In this document: piece by piece, positions 13,513 through 25,177 of the stretch
How positions within the stretch are numbered: position 1 is the first letter of the stretch
Layout: each line of letters starts with the position of its first letter
Assembly: GCA_020002185.1 (NCBI GenBank)
Contig: CM034534.1
Coordinates: 63,737,239 to 63,801,238 of the forward strand
DNA from: Paraescarpia echinospica
Lineage: Eukaryota; Annelida; Polychaeta; Sabellida; Siboglinidae
Reading direction: 5' to 3'
DNA length: 64,000 nucleotides
Position numbers and translations under genes: made by a program
Notes under the pieces: model-generated
Databases searched by the model: none
What the model was told of the DNA's origin: nothing
Seen by the model: the letters and a program-made list of their open reading frames with translations, nothing else

Positions 13513-14370
13513 CTCAAGATCAGAACCACATGACACATTGTCCAGTGTTGGTTTCAAGTGTCGTTCATTGGCATCTGGGAAGTCAGACAGAATGGACAAA
13601 GTTTGTTTACTTTAGGTGAATTTGGCAGTATTTTCGAAAAGAAAGTCACATAAACTTTCTTTTGCTAAAAGTCTAAGCTGTTGTTTAAATTTCCATAGAA
13701 TTACTGTAATGCACTGTGTATTGTATTAGTTTGTAAATATGCTTTGCAGGGAAGCCAGTTATTGAGAAAAAATGGCAAAATACTTGATATCTTGCATTGT
13801 AATTTTGCACTGATTGCATAGCATATGTGTTACTTTTGCAGGTACATGAATCAGAAATTGCTGCCTTATGCACCTGTTTACCTGAGCACGTTCTATGACG
13901 TGATTATTTGGAATCTAGAGAAATGTGTATCAGGCCATAATGGTATAGCTGGCAGATTGCAATGCTGGCCTATTCAACTATTAAAATGCGATGCCAACTC
14001 CACACGGTGTATATACATTATGCAGGCTCTCTGTCACTGGTAAACAAACTTGGCAATTTGTTGAAAATGCCAAGATTGCTTCGTAAAGTGGATTATTAAT
14101 AAAGCTGCTGGCACATTTACAATGTGCTGAACTGCGCAATTATTGATTTCGCCTGGAACGCTGCAGTATGTACCTGGCTATATATAATGAATGTGTGTGC
14201 GTTGAGGCGTGACCCAGACAGCCTTCAATAGTGTTAACTCCTGTTAGTCAAGTCAATCAGCTGTCCCAAATGACCTGAAGAAGTCAGTTCAGTCAGCTGT
14301 AAACAGTGACCTGAAGAAGTCAGGTCAGTCATCTGTCCCAAGTGACCTGAAGAAGTAGCATCAGCCATTA
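13513..14370. other. No gene seen
   Basis: AT-rich sequence. Near 14240-14360 three copies of a roughly 48-base phrase containing TGACCTGAAGAAGTCAG lead into the next minisatellite. Confidence 0.4.
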
Positions 14371-14374
14371 GGGG

Positions 14375-14998
14375 TGTGTAGCGTCAGTTGATGGGTGTGT
14401 TGTGTCAACTGGTGGGTGTGTAGTGTCAGCTGGTGGGTGTGTAGTGTCAGCTGGTGGGTGTGTAATGTCAGCTGGTGGGATTGTAGTGTAGCTGGTGGGT
14501 GTGTAATGTCAGCTGGTGAGTGTGTAGTGTCAGCTGGTGGGTGTGTAATATCAGCTGGTGGGTGTGTAATGTCAGCTGGTGGGTGTATAAAGTCAGCTGG
14601 TGGGTGTGTAGTGTCAGCTGGTAGATGTGTAGGTGGATGTGTAGTGTCAGCTGGTGGGTGTGTATTGTCAGCTGGTGAGATTGTAGTATAGCTGGTGGGT
14701 GGGTAATGTTAGCTGGTGGGTGTGTAATGTCAGCTGGTGGGTGTGTATTGTCAGCTGGTGAGTGTGTAGTGTCAGCTGGTGGGTGTGTAATGTCAGCTAG
14801 TGGGTGTATAGTGTCAGCTGGTGGGTGTATAATGTCAGCTGGTGGATGTGTAGCGTCAGTTGATGGGTATGTAGTGTCAGCTGGTGGGTGTGTATTGTCA
14901 GCTGGTGAGTGTGTAGTTCAGCTGGTGGGTGTGTAGTGTCAGCTGGTGGGTGTGTAGTGTCAGCTGGTGGGTGTGTAGTATCAGCTGGTGGATGTGTC
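14375..14998. repeat. 21-bp minisatellite (GTGTAGTGTCAGCTGGTGG type)
   Basis: About 30 tandem copies of a 21-bp unit with point differences. The period is divisible by three, so it leaves frames open on both strands (glycine/cysteine/serine-rich on plus, THPPADT-like on minus). No start context, splice signals or neighbours suggest that it is translated. Confidence 0.9.
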
Positions 14999-15194
14999 AG
15001 ATTCATGCCGGTATGTAGGGGGTCGTTCACAGTTATCAACATTTACCTATTCGTACAAAGCATTAGAAAGGTGTAAGGGGGCTCAATACTAATTATAGAA
15101 ATGTTGGTTGCATGAGAATCGCACTTAACCTCACTGTTGTAAATAAACTTGTTTGTAAACCTAGTTATGATGATTGTTACTTGTATCTGGCGTG

Positions 15195-15320
15195 ACAGTG
15201 TGGTGCCATGGTACAGTGACTAGAGCTTCAGACTCTTGACCTAGAGAACCCGGGTTTGAATCCTGTACGGCGGTGTCGAACCTTAGGCAGGTTCGTTCAC
15301 AATAGTCCAGTCAATCTGTG
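15195..15320 (+). repeat. tRNA-derived SINE
   Basis: An A-box-like TGGTACAGTGACTAGAGC is followed at the tRNA spacing by GGGTTTGAATCCTG, which differs from the B-box consensus at one position. A short tRNA-unrelated body with GGCAGGTTCGTTCAC comes after. The anticodon arm contains GACTCTTGACC. This is the head of a SINE, not a functional tRNA, because the acceptor stem does not close. Confidence 0.65.
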
Positions 15321-16340
15321 CCGAAAAGAGGGTCAAACCTCAAACAAATTGCAATAGTAATTATGACAGTGTTTTTAGTTAGTATTATATGTCTACATTT
15401 CCAGAAAAAAAGCCCACCGAAATCCATGTGGTGGAACATTGTCATTTTTGACGACAGTGACAAGTGCTCAAAAGTAGCTGCCAGTGACGTTTTGGCTTAT
15501 TGATATGTAGGGGTAGGCATTATTTAGGCTATGATATATATTTTATTTGCATATTTCATACACATTTTGCATACCGTTGGCAAGATAATGGATTAATCTA
15601 CCCAGCGATGTATAATAAGTATATATTCGTTAAATATTAAGGTGAACAATCGTTTTTAACACTGTGAACCCTGATTTTTAGTTGCTATGGGGGGAGTTGC
15701 ATTGCGATCTAACGTCGACTTAGTCCATTTGCAATTGAATAAATGGATGCTCTACAGTATAATGTTTTTGGTGAATTTTCTATCCCGTTGGGTCCCTGAA
15801 GCAATTCAGCTTGGCATTGTTTCAAATATGCAGATATGCAAATTAGGGCCTTCATTACCGAAATACTTATTTTCTTCAATAGCTTTGCAACTATGCATGA
15901 TAATGTCACAAAAGTGGTGTCAAGACCAATATTTTCATGGTCAACGGTTAAATAAACACATTATCAGATGGATATAATGGCTGCATGTTTGTCATTTCAT
16001 AAAACTTTCAAATATCGGCCATGTTCGATCTTATTACATGCTTATCTCCAATGCAATTTTTATGCATATCTCCAATGACTTTGATTCGCATCTATTGTCT
16101 ATGTCCCTATAATAATAATAGCACAATCAATAACAGAAAACACAATGTGAATCTCGTTGTAATATTGTTGCACAACACTGGATAAGATTGGTTGCATGTA
16201 TACAAGTGTCTATTCAAATTCTCAATATAGTGCGGTGTACCATGTCTTCCCGTGCAATGTGCTTGCCAAAAGCAATCTTTTTGCACGGGTGTCATCTACA
16301 GTGTTTCAGTCAGCAGAAAATCTGAGGTGGCAATTTTTCT
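15321..16340. other. No gene supported
   Basis: Frames of 60-96 codons (15318-15503 and 15687-15977 plus) have no family resemblance. The sequence is AT-rich with short simple repeats. Confidence 0.4.
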
Positions 16341-16349
16341 TTCTGATTT

Positions 16350-16790
16350 TAAAGAAATGGCAGCCATTTTATAAAATGGCCGCCAAATCATATTCCCACA
16401 TATCTTAACAACTGCGTCACCTACAACCCTAATTTTGGTGTCAAAACATGGATTTTAGAGATCAGAGGTTTCAAATATTTAACGTTTGGCCTTCTCCAAC
16501 TTTCGAATCCGCCATTTTTAAAGATGGCGGTCGTCAAAACAAATTTCACATGTTACCAATTATGTAACGCAAAGTCATCATGCCTATGTTAATGTGTACA
16601 ATTGTGGTCAGCAATTTTAAATATGTTACACCTTTGCTAACATTCATATACCCGCCATTTTTAAAGATGGCACCCATCAAAACCAATTATCGCTATAACT
16701 AAAGACCTACATCACCCAGAGCCGTAATGTTGATGCCAAAAGATAGACTTTCAGGTGCGATGATTTCAAATATATTATATACGCATCGTC
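16350..16790. repeat. ~145-bp repeat carrying palindromic GCCATTTT..AAAATGGC boxes
   Basis: Three degenerate units follow one another about 145-150 bp apart. Each contains a palindromic box: perfect 18-bp GCCATTTTATAAAATGGC at about 16363, then GCCATTTTTAAAGATGGC at 16511 and 16654. Each box is followed by a phrase like CATCAAAAC. Between boxes run similar GGTTTCAAATAT phrases. Confidence 0.5.
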
Positions 16791-16970
16791 CCCAATCATG
16801 AGAGGGTTACAACACCCATCGCCAGCTATACACATGCAATAGACGGTACATGACATATTATTGCCGTGGCAACTGCAACAGTCAGTGCTGCATGTCTTGC
16901 TCTCTGCTTTGCAATCACAGCTTATGACACCAGTCAGACTTGGAGGATCCGAGGGTCCAATGTCAAAGCT
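16785..16970 (-). pseudogene. CXC (tesmin/TSO1-like) cysteine-rich domain fragment
   Basis: A minus-strand frame contains about 13 cysteines in the spacing of a CXC domain. It begins ISCDCKAESKTCSTDCCSCH and continues with SCTVYCMCIAGDGCCNP. In animals such domains bind DNA in tesmin/LIN54 proteins and also occur in invertebrate repeat-associated proteins. No start codon context or companion exon on this strand was found. A related piece lies on the opposite strand just downstream, so this is probably a rearranged relic. Confidence 0.45.
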
Positions 16971-17169
16971 GGGTGACGGAATACCGTCCTTCACCTCCTA
17001 CACAAACTGCGTGGGAGGTGAATGTCCAAATGAGGAGGACCTTGCTGATCAGCCGTCTTCCACAGCATCATCTGAAGATGAGTGTGGGAGAAAGCAATGA
17101 GCTAGAGAAAGCTGGGTGCTGTTGTTTTCATGCGCAGGACGCTAAGCTAATGACCGTTAGACAGCACTG

Positions 17170-17630
17170 AACTCATCAAACAAAATCGACTCTATCATCC
17201 TCATTGGTGAAGACACCGATTTGTTAGAACATCTGGGCCCAGCTGTGGGCTAAGATATATAACATAGCAACAGGTGAAGAATTGGTTACTTCAGGGAAAC
17301 AGGCTGTTGTGTGCTTCCAATGTGGGAACATTGGCAAAAACCTTGATGGTTTGCTGTACAAGCACTTCATTGAAAATGCACCATCAAGCGCAGCTTATGC
17401 ACAGGGATATATCTACCCCGTACTTCAACTGCTGCCCACTATCACAGCCTCAGGATCAACTCTCAGAACCAACAGAGGAAAGGATCCAAAAAAACTCTAT
17501 AAACCACATACACTGTACTAGAACTGGATTGTCAAAGACAAGTACCATGTTCCAAAGATGACTGACCTCCCAGCAGCACCAGCCCATTTGCTGTCGGTCA
17601 TCCGTTGTACGGGGCAGATTGTTCACTTGT
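17170..17630 (+). pseudogene. Relic of the repeat-associated CXC-protein family (region before the domain)
   Basis: Fragments in two frames read IDSIILIGEDTDLL, then SGKQAVVCFQCGNIGKNLDG, and later PKMTDLPAAPAHLLSVIRC. Phrases of this type precede the cysteine-rich domain in a widespread invertebrate repeat-associated protein. Stops and frameshifts interrupt it throughout. It is inverted relative to the cysteine-rich fragment at 16785-16970. The assignment is from family memory and is tentative. Confidence 0.35.
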
Positions 17631-18080
17631 GAAGATCAATGGGAAGATCCCCGTCCCTGGGGCGGGCGCGGCACGCATTCTGGTGGTTGCAGAGTCTGGG
17701 CTTTGTGTTTGAAATGCCAAGTGCCAACAAGTGCAGTTGTTTCACGTCACAGGTGCATGATTTATCACTTGACAGACTGAAATAAATCTTGATTGTAAAT
17801 TTGGACCAGTGTATGAATGACAAACACCTCCCTGATTGTACAGACACTTATGTATATATCTATGTGATTCTATGGAGATTCTCTCATTCTACAGACACCT
17901 GTGATTCTACAGCCACTTCCCTGGTTGTGCTGGCACTTCCCTGATTCTATAAACACTCCCTACTTCTACAGACAGTTCCGTGATCCTCCATCATGGCTTC
18001 CCTTATTCAGTAAGATACCACTTTGATTTAATAGACACTACTGACAATACCTTGTGACTCTAATGTCCTGTCACTGAGCT
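17631..18080. other. No gene seen
   Basis: Low-complexity stretches (CTACAGACACTTCC type) grade into the next minisatellite. Confidence 0.4.
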
Positions 18081-18730
18081 TCCACTGTCATTGTAGAATT
18101 CATTGAGCTACTCCCTGTCTCTAGTGTCCTGTGAGTTCCTTTCTGTGTCACTGTAGTGCCCTGTGAGTTATTGTCTGTGTCACTGTAATGGCCTGTGAGT
18201 TCCTTTCTGTATCACTGTGGTGTCCTGTGAGTTCATTTCTGTGGCACTGTAGTGTCCTGTGAGTTCTTCCTGTCACCATAGTGTCCTGTGAATTCTTCCA
18301 GTCATTGTAGTGTCCTGTGAGTTCTTCATGTCACTGTAGTGTCCTGTGAGTTCCTTTCTGTGTCACTGTGGTGTCCTGTGAATTCTCCAGTCACTAGTGT
18401 CCTGTGAGTTCTTCAGTCAATGTAGTGTCCTGCGAGTTCTTCCAGTCACTGTAGTGTCCTATGAGTCCTTCCTATCACTGTAGTGTCCTGTGAGTTCTTC
18501 CTTCCGCTGTAGTGTCCTGTGAGTTATTCCTGTGACTGCAGTGTCATGCAAGTTCTTCTATTCACTGCAGTGTCCTCAGTTCTTCTTGTAACTGTAGTGT
18601 CCCGAGAGTTCTTCCTGTCAGTGTAGTGTCCTGTGAGCTACTTGTTGTCACTAGAGTCCTGTATGTTCCTTCCTACCATTGTGGTGTTCTGTATGTTCTT
18701 CCTGTTACTATAGTGTCCAGAAAGTACCTC
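18080..18730. repeat. ~30-bp degenerate minisatellite (GTAGTGTCCTGTGAGTTC type)
   Basis: Roughly 20 irregular tandem copies of TGTAGTGTCCTGTGAGTTCTTCCTGTCAC-like units, 24-36 bp each, with frequent indels. No coding sense. Confidence 0.85.
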
Positions 18731-18989
18731 GCTGCCCGTAGTCATATTGATCAGACATTGCAGTACTTCGACTGGGCCATACATCATCAGAGATTGATGG
18801 CAAAGGTCAGCCTGTGACCTATGTCATGTGACCCAGTGCATTCGTACATCCCACAGAATCACAATGAAGACAGGTTTAGTTGGCAGTGTGTAATGTGCAG
18901 TGCCTGTGGACTTATATGAATGTCAGAGTCTCAGTGAACACAGGGGTTTAGTACTAGTAGGCAATGTTAAGGTAATGTGTAAGGCCTGT

Positions 18990-19160
18990 GGACTGTATGG
19001 ATCGCAGTGGCTACAGCATCGGACTCTCAATCAAGAGAACCTGAGTTCAATGCTGTGCTAGCATTTCGAATCTTGGGCGAGTTCGATCACTCTATGTTGA
19101 TCCTGCTCTCTCTGCTGTATGAATGAGTACCTGGCTGTAGACAGTGGTGGAAACTTGTGT
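18990..19160 (+). repeat. tRNA-derived SINE
   Basis: The head reads TGGATCGCAGTGGCTACAGC (A-box region), followed by GGACTCTCAATCAAGAGAA (anticodon-arm-like hairpin) and GAGTTCAATGC (degraded B-box). The body contains GGGCGAGTTCGATCAC and CTGTATGAATGAGTACCTGGC, a phrase seen in many invertebrate SINEs. It is the same general family as the copy at 15195. Confidence 0.65.
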
Positions 19161-19735
19161 ACGAATAGTTTTCACATGTTAATTGCAACATGGCTGAATA
19201 CTGCCCAGAGAAGTCGAGATGATGTTCGATTGAACAGGTCTGCCTGGGAGTAAAGTGTAAATTGCTTTGTGCAGTCCCGAGGAAGTAATAACTTACCTTT
19301 ACTTTGACTCACAGATGACAGTGAACTCAGGATTTTTAGTAGGCAACATGCATGCATTTATGCAAGATAAAATTTTTACCAATCCAAACATGCACATACA
19401 ATCCAGTCCAAACGTGCATAAATACATATAAGTATACAATAATGCTTGTACACACAAGTGTGACGCACAGTTTAAAAGCATAATTGACATAATAGATAAC
19501 AGCAAGAACCAATAATTTATTATATTTTTGCTCTTCAAATTTCCACACATCAAAAATATAAAATTTCCACTTCTGAAAATGAAGCTATGGACCAACCTGT
19601 AATGTATAGAGTGCCTTGAAGGTAACATTTACGTTAACGTGTATAGACCCTATATTCACTTGTGAATGTGTCCTTAACAATATTATTTTTCTTTCTAATT
19701 AATTACTTTTGTTCTTCTTGCAGGTTAAAGAATGC
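19161..19735. other. No gene supported
   Basis: AT-rich. Overlapping minus-strand frames of 60-109 codons show no family resemblance. Confidence 0.35.
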
Positions 19736-19737
19736 AT

Positions 19738-20122
19738 CCATTGCTGCCTGGTTGCTGATGACGTCTGTTGCTGCCTGGCTGCTGATGACGTCTGTTGCTG
19801 ACTGGCTGTTGATGACGTCTGTTGCTGCCTAGTTAATAATGGCATCTGCTGTTGCCTGGTTGCTGATGACTTCTGTTGCCGACTGGCTGCTGATGGTGTC
19901 TGTTGCTGCATAGCTGCTGATGACATCTGTTGCTACATAGTTGCTGATGACATATGTTGCTGCCTAGCTGCTGATGACATCTGTTGCTGACTGGCTGCTG
20001 ACGACGTCTGTTGCTGCCTAGCTGCTGATGACATCTGTTGCTCACTGGCTGCTGCTGATGTCTGTTGCTGACTGGCTGCTGATGACATCTGCTGCTAGCT
20101 GCCTTCTGATGACGTCTGCAGC
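19738..20122. repeat. 27-bp minisatellite (TTGCTGCCTGGCTGCTGATGACGTCTG type)
   Basis: About 14 tandem copies of a 27-bp unit. The period is divisible by three, so the minus strand stays open as a Gln/Ser-rich frame (SAARQQQTSS-like, 19699-20132). Nothing else supports translation. Confidence 0.85.
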
Positions 20123-21225
20123 TGAAGTACATTGTGGGATTGCTCCAACAGTGGTTTACTTGCTCAACTTAGACGGCTTCTTCTGACGTTGTTTTGTACA
20201 AACTGCTCTGCACGGAAGAGGAAGTTGTAAATAATAAGCTGTGTTTACTTTTGTTTCTGAACCACTCAGTGAATTGCTTAACTTATTAATCCAGGTTGTT
20301 TTCCTAGTGTAGAAATTATAGAAAACATTGCAATCATGTGGATTTGTTTGTGTCGGGTGACGCCTCTAGTCGTACATGACCGTCATCTGGATGCACGGAT
20401 TTAGACATATGTCCTCAGTGTTGGATGCCTAGAGGTCGTAGAGACCTTGAGGTCAAAGTGACCTAGAGGTCATAGTGATGTGTCGTAGTCCAGGAGGATG
20501 AAGAATGATGCATAGAATCAGCTGAGACTCTCCAGGAAGCTCACACCAATGACGCTGGCCGTCACTGATATTGTTCTCTGCACTCGCACTGCCATTGGTT
20601 TGGCCATTACTAAACTGATATTGACTCTATAAATGCTCTCTTCCAGTTGGTTGTTGGTGTTCCTTTCATCTCTCACATAGAGAGTAAACATCAACAATTA
20701 TTTGCGTTTCTCCGAATACAAATAGTTTACTAGATGTTAAAAATGTGGCTGTTGTAGATAACATTTTTGACAACAATTGAAGATTGAAAGGTTTCTGGGT
20801 AAACATCTGAAACAGTGAAACCTGCCTGAGAAGAAGCATGTCTGTATTGAAAACTTGTCTACAATGGACACTTGACAGACCAGAATGATGGATTTGCATT
20901 GTCCAGTACGTGTCCATAGCGGTAATCAGGTCATAACAGACATACTGCGTAGTCCCGATGTTGTCCACTATGGATAGATGTATTTAATTTGTTGGTTTTG
21001 AAAAAAAACTAACTTTTGTGTTTTATCCTCCGAGTTTAAATGGAAACTTGTACATGATGATGGAACTGGAACATCGATCTTTATTTGACAGATAACAAAT
21101 ATAAAATATGTAAAAGTATTTTCATAAAAGAAGAAACTTCTGCCGGGAGACTCTCACTGAGGCTTACACATATGCCGCTGACGTGAGAGCCACCCACCCA
21201 CTAGTAATTGTAACTAAACATTCCT
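20123..21225. other. No gene supported
   Basis: A 100-codon minus frame (20666-20968) has no recognisable domain. No RNA or repeat signature was found. Confidence 0.35.
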
Positions 21226-21228
21226 CCT

Positions 21229-21818
21229 GCTCCCACCGTGGTGTACAAACCATATTTCCATGTCGAGACCGACCACCGACCTCTGGTGTCTCTTCTTAGC
21301 ACCAAGAAGAATCTAGATGAACGGCGTGTGGGTGCAGAACACGAAAACGGGGGATACAGTGGTAGACCAGGCAGGCTCACCTCGCTCGTACCTGGTTCAG
21401 ACGCCGACGTCTTGTCTGCGTAGAAATCGGCGGCATCTTGTGCCGATGCCGAACGAACAACCCGTTTGTGCCGAGCGAGCGACTACGGATACCGCTGAAT
21501 CGAGCACGAACGACGACGAGACGCGGCTACGGCCGTCTTCACACGAGAGACAGCAACGTTCGGCATCGCAGCCGAGACAGGCATCACCAAGCGTGGTGCG
21601 CACTTCTGCGGCTCCACCTGTGACGACCGTGATGCGATCGGGGCAGACATCCGTTCCACCACAGATACTCGATCTGTGAACTTTAGACCAGTCAGGGGCA
21701 CGTCTCACTAAAGGGCAGAATAATCCCTTGAGACGTGTTTGTGATAGGTGGTTGTCTGCCATCTATCATTAGATAGAGTAGAGTTGTCTTCGTATCCTTA
21801 AAGGACTCTAAAGGAAGA
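21229..21818 (+). pseudogene. Ty3/Gypsy pol relic: RNase H piece joined to the pol C-terminus, with polypurine tract
   Basis: The first frame contains FHVETDHRPLVSLLSTK, the RNase H box with the TDH motif of Ty3/Gypsy Pol. After about 20 residues another frame carries VWVQNTKTGDTVV and PRSYLVQTPTSCLRRNRRHL, matching the extreme C-terminus of Gypsy Pol after the integrase. The integrase core that should separate them by several hundred residues is missing, so this is an internal deletion plus frameshift. An AAAGGAAGA purine tract at about 21810 directly precedes TGTAGTGTTATG, a plausible 3' LTR start at 21819. Confidence 0.65.
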
Positions 21819-22437
21819 TGTAGTGTTATGCTATCGCGCTCCTACCTCTACATCCGGGACTTTGTTGAATACTACCATTTTCTATCTACACATGTCTTCT
21901 TTCTTTATCTAGTATTTTTAGTGTTGTACTATATCGGTAGTAACACCACACATGGGACCGAATTATCAGAGTTTGAGAAACCATACCTTCCTGAAGTTGA
22001 CGAAAGCCAGAATCACGAGGAAAGCTTCTTTGCAGTAAACACCGCCTGTGCGCTCTAAGCACTGGACGAAGATTAGTATCACAACAATGATAACATTATA
22101 TCAGTGATCGTTGGCATCACGCATTCCAGCCATGTCTCATTAAAGAAGAGCTCACTCGCCCTCTACAAATGCCCTACGCTACAGTCCAAAACAAAGCAGG
22201 CGGGAACGATTTCAAAGCTGAATAATTGATTGACCACCTTCTCTCTGTTACGCATTGTCTTGCAGCAAAGAACCTTTACATGTGAGCATTTTTCAGACAA
22301 GAAACATCCGTACCCTCCGTCCTCTTTCTTCACAACCAACATCACCATGTTTAATGAGTCTGCAGACACTGTTGTTATTCCTCACATCATGAAGCATTTA
22401 GGTAGTTAACTCCAACAGTATTGAAATTGTCTGGGAC
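21819..22437. repeat. Possible degraded 3' LTR then unassigned sequence
   Basis: Starts with TG after a polypurine tract as expected for a Gypsy LTR. The right border cannot be placed because the upstream LTR is not in view. Confidence 0.3.
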
Positions 22438-22530
22438 ACACGCTCACTCACTCACTTACTCACTCACTCACTCACTCACTCACTCACTCACTCACTCACT
22501 CACTCACTCACTCACACACTCACACACACA
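22438..22530. repeat. (CTCA)n microsatellite
   Basis: Around 20 CTCA repeats, grading into CACA. Confidence 0.97.
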
Positions 22531-22751
22531 ATCCGACATAGGCCTATACCTCCCCAACATCATTAAATAATCCACAAGAGAGTATCGTGGTAACGAGACT
22601 CGGAGGAAGGTAACCTGGGACATTAGGTACTTCCAATAAACTGGATATACTTCCATCTCGATGCCACCAAGAAACATGAGCTCCTTGCATCACTCTCCAC
22701 CACATCTCCAATATCCAGGTTGAAAGAAAGTGTTTGCCACATCAGGCACCT

Positions 22752-23694
22752 CAGTGGCTGCACTCGATTGGTCAGACCGCTGTAGCACGCGGTGCACCCG
22801 GTCTGCTTATTTAGCATTTGTTTGACCCGGCGGTACTGCGTACGCATCAATCCGGTGTAGCACGGATTGCTCGTCCAGTTTGGGAGGGTGTCATGCGGTA
22901 CAATATGGCGACGTTAGTTGACTATGAAAAAGAACACAAGTTTGCATTTATCCTAATGAATTTATTTTCGTAATAAAACAAGTTGACATAATAAAAGTAT
23001 AAAAATATAATGCTTTGTCACAGCCTTTTTGTTTTTGTACATCACTCCTTTTAAAACACTTGTACATTTAGTGTTTGCAAGATGAAAAGTTCTAGGTTAC
23101 CATATAACTAGCCACAATAATATATTTTCAGTTGCTTTTAGGAAGTCAATCATTAAAACATTAAAGCAACAACGGTTATTTACATCACCGTGTTGGGGAA
23201 AATAGTCTCTGTTACTTGGATTTGTTTCACTTAAAAAACATGTTAGTGCTTGTACACCTGGGAAATGGAATAAAACTGTCTGTCATTGAAGAATATAAAG
23301 AATAAAACAAAGTTCATACGGATTGTCCATAAATTTCCATCATCAAACCAACAGATGTAATGTAGAGGTCTTGACCAATAGTAATGATAACGTTTAAACC
23401 TCTGATTACAAATTGTTTGTGATGTACGTTAATCCTCTTGATTCTTCCATCAAGTCCACGATTGTTTGGAATCACATTTCCTACAGGCTGCATCACAACC
23501 TGATTGACATTGTCATTCTCTACATCATCATGGTCATAGTCTACAAAGTCTTTCGTTTTCTGTCCATCTACCAAATACACCTGTACCGCGACCCGATCTC
23601 TCCTCGATTGACACGCAGACCGATCACGCGGTAGGGTGAAGTCGCGATATCTCGCAGGTCCAACTCGGGCCTGACCAATCGAGTGCAGCCACTG
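22752..23694. mobile_element. Inverted-terminal element with perfect 24-bp termini
   Basis: A 24-bp sequence beginning CAGTGGCTGCACTCGATTGG at 22752-22775 recurs exactly inverted at 23671-23694. The inside right end overlaps a 178-codon minus-strand frame (23314-23850) that I do not recognise and that crosses the border. No target duplication is evident. It could be a MITE or a foldback element. Confidence 0.45.
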
Positions 23695-24600
23695 TGACTT
23701 CGAGGAAGTTGACTCGCAACTGCTGCTCCATGTGCTGACTATTTTGGAAAGGGGACCGACACCATATTTGATACGCACTGTGGACAAGGGTATCCTTGTG
23801 CTTCCGATAACTAAGATGTATGAGCTAGTCACATATTTCTTCAGCTGCATACATTCGGATAGCCCTTGGGATATGCAGTAACTTTATTCATCATAATGGT
23901 AACGGCATCTGTCATGCTCTGTGAAAATACTAGTCGACGCCTTTGTCAGTTTACACGGTTTAGCCGAGGTGCAATACTACGTCTGCATTCTTCGGCAATG
24001 GGTGAGAGACAACATGAGACACCTTGAATGCATACAATGAAGTGACCGACAGATTAGTGTATGTGGCACTGAATCGATACATCCATCTGGATTCGCGAGA
24101 GTTCAACTCCTGGAACCCTTCACAGTTGTACTCTGTGGCTAAAGTAGCAATCGGGTCTCAGTTATGGAGGCAAAGGGAAACTTATTCTGCCAAAAGAATA
24201 ACACCATGACGATATTCCACCAACCAGGATGCTCTGTAGCAGCATTCAAAGCGCACTGCATACCAAGCTTTTATGTGGTTGACCAGTACACTGGTCCACT
24301 AGCAGACACCCATTGCAGATGTCTCGGGCTGGACTTGGGACGTGAAGAGTCTGCCATGACACTATGTGGGTAGATTGGATAACGATGCAAGTGCTGTAAA
24401 AGCCATAATTTCTCATTAAGGTATGACACAAAAGCTGTATTATATGGCAAGCTAAAGAAATGGCGCAGATCTACTAACTACATCTACATGTTTTCGTTTA
24501 TTTAGACGTATCGTTTCCAGAAAATATAATTATGTACATATATGGCGTGCTGTACTGAAATATAGCGAAAACCAATAAAACGGCATATATCCAGGCTCAA
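23695..24600. other. No gene supported
   Basis: A plus frame (24164-24373) includes DQYTGPLADTHCRCLGLDLG. It reads like protein but I cannot assign it. Adjacent frames are broken. Confidence 0.3.
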
Positions 24601-24604
24601 GGGG

Positions 24605-25140
24605 TGTAAACACATAGACCCACCCACACACATTACTGACTCCGATCAAAAAGTCAACGCTATTAGCAATGGAATCAGAGAAATACTGTTCGTGATGTAA
24701 GTCAGTCAATACCCTCATCGAATTGAGAAATGTTGTAAAACGGCCAATCTCTTAATTTATTTGGTGTGACAAGTAATGGAACAACCGAATAATTATTCTG
24801 ATTCCGCTCAAGAAGCTAAAGCTAATAATCAAAGGATGTAAGCAAAAACACATTTGGTGAAGTTAACCTGATTATATCCATATATAATAGAGAAATGTGC
24901 TAAAACGGAAGATTTTGGTTGATATGGGATGACAAATAATGGATCCACCCAAACAATGTTCTGACTCCGATCAAAATGTTAAAGTTAATAATAAAAGGAT
25001 GCAAAGAAAACGTTTGGTGATGTTACCCGGATTGTGTCCATATCCAATGGAGAAATGTAGTAAAACGACAGATTTTGTTTGATAGGAGTGACAGATATTG
25101 GACCCACCCAACGTAATGGCTGACTCCGACCCAAAATGCT
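24605..25140. repeat. ~160-bp degenerate tandem repeat, 3-4 copies
   Basis: The phrases CTGACTCCGATCAAAA, GAGAAATGTAGTAAAACG and ACCCACCCA recur in the same order near 24635, 24795, 24960 and 25120. This indicates old tandem copies of about 160 bp. Confidence 0.6.
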
Positions 25141-25177
25141 ACCAACCTAATTTTATCCGGTATGTTCCCATATCCCA

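Noticed and set aside
14375..14998. Regular short repeats that could look like a CRISPR array
   Set aside because: Units are directly abutting 21-mers without unique spacers, in an animal genome and without cas genes. This is a minisatellite. The same applies to 19738-20122, 25178-26095 and 56105-58900.
15195..15320. A functional tRNA gene
   Set aside because: The A- and B-boxes are present but the acceptor and T stems do not pair and a SINE body follows. It was called a SINE instead.
21397..21762. 121-codon minus-strand frame
   Set aside because: It is antisense to the recognised Gypsy Pol C-terminus.
23314..23850. 178-codon minus-strand frame as a host gene
   Set aside because: It has no recognised domain and crosses the right border of an inverted-terminal element. 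I could not support it as a gene.
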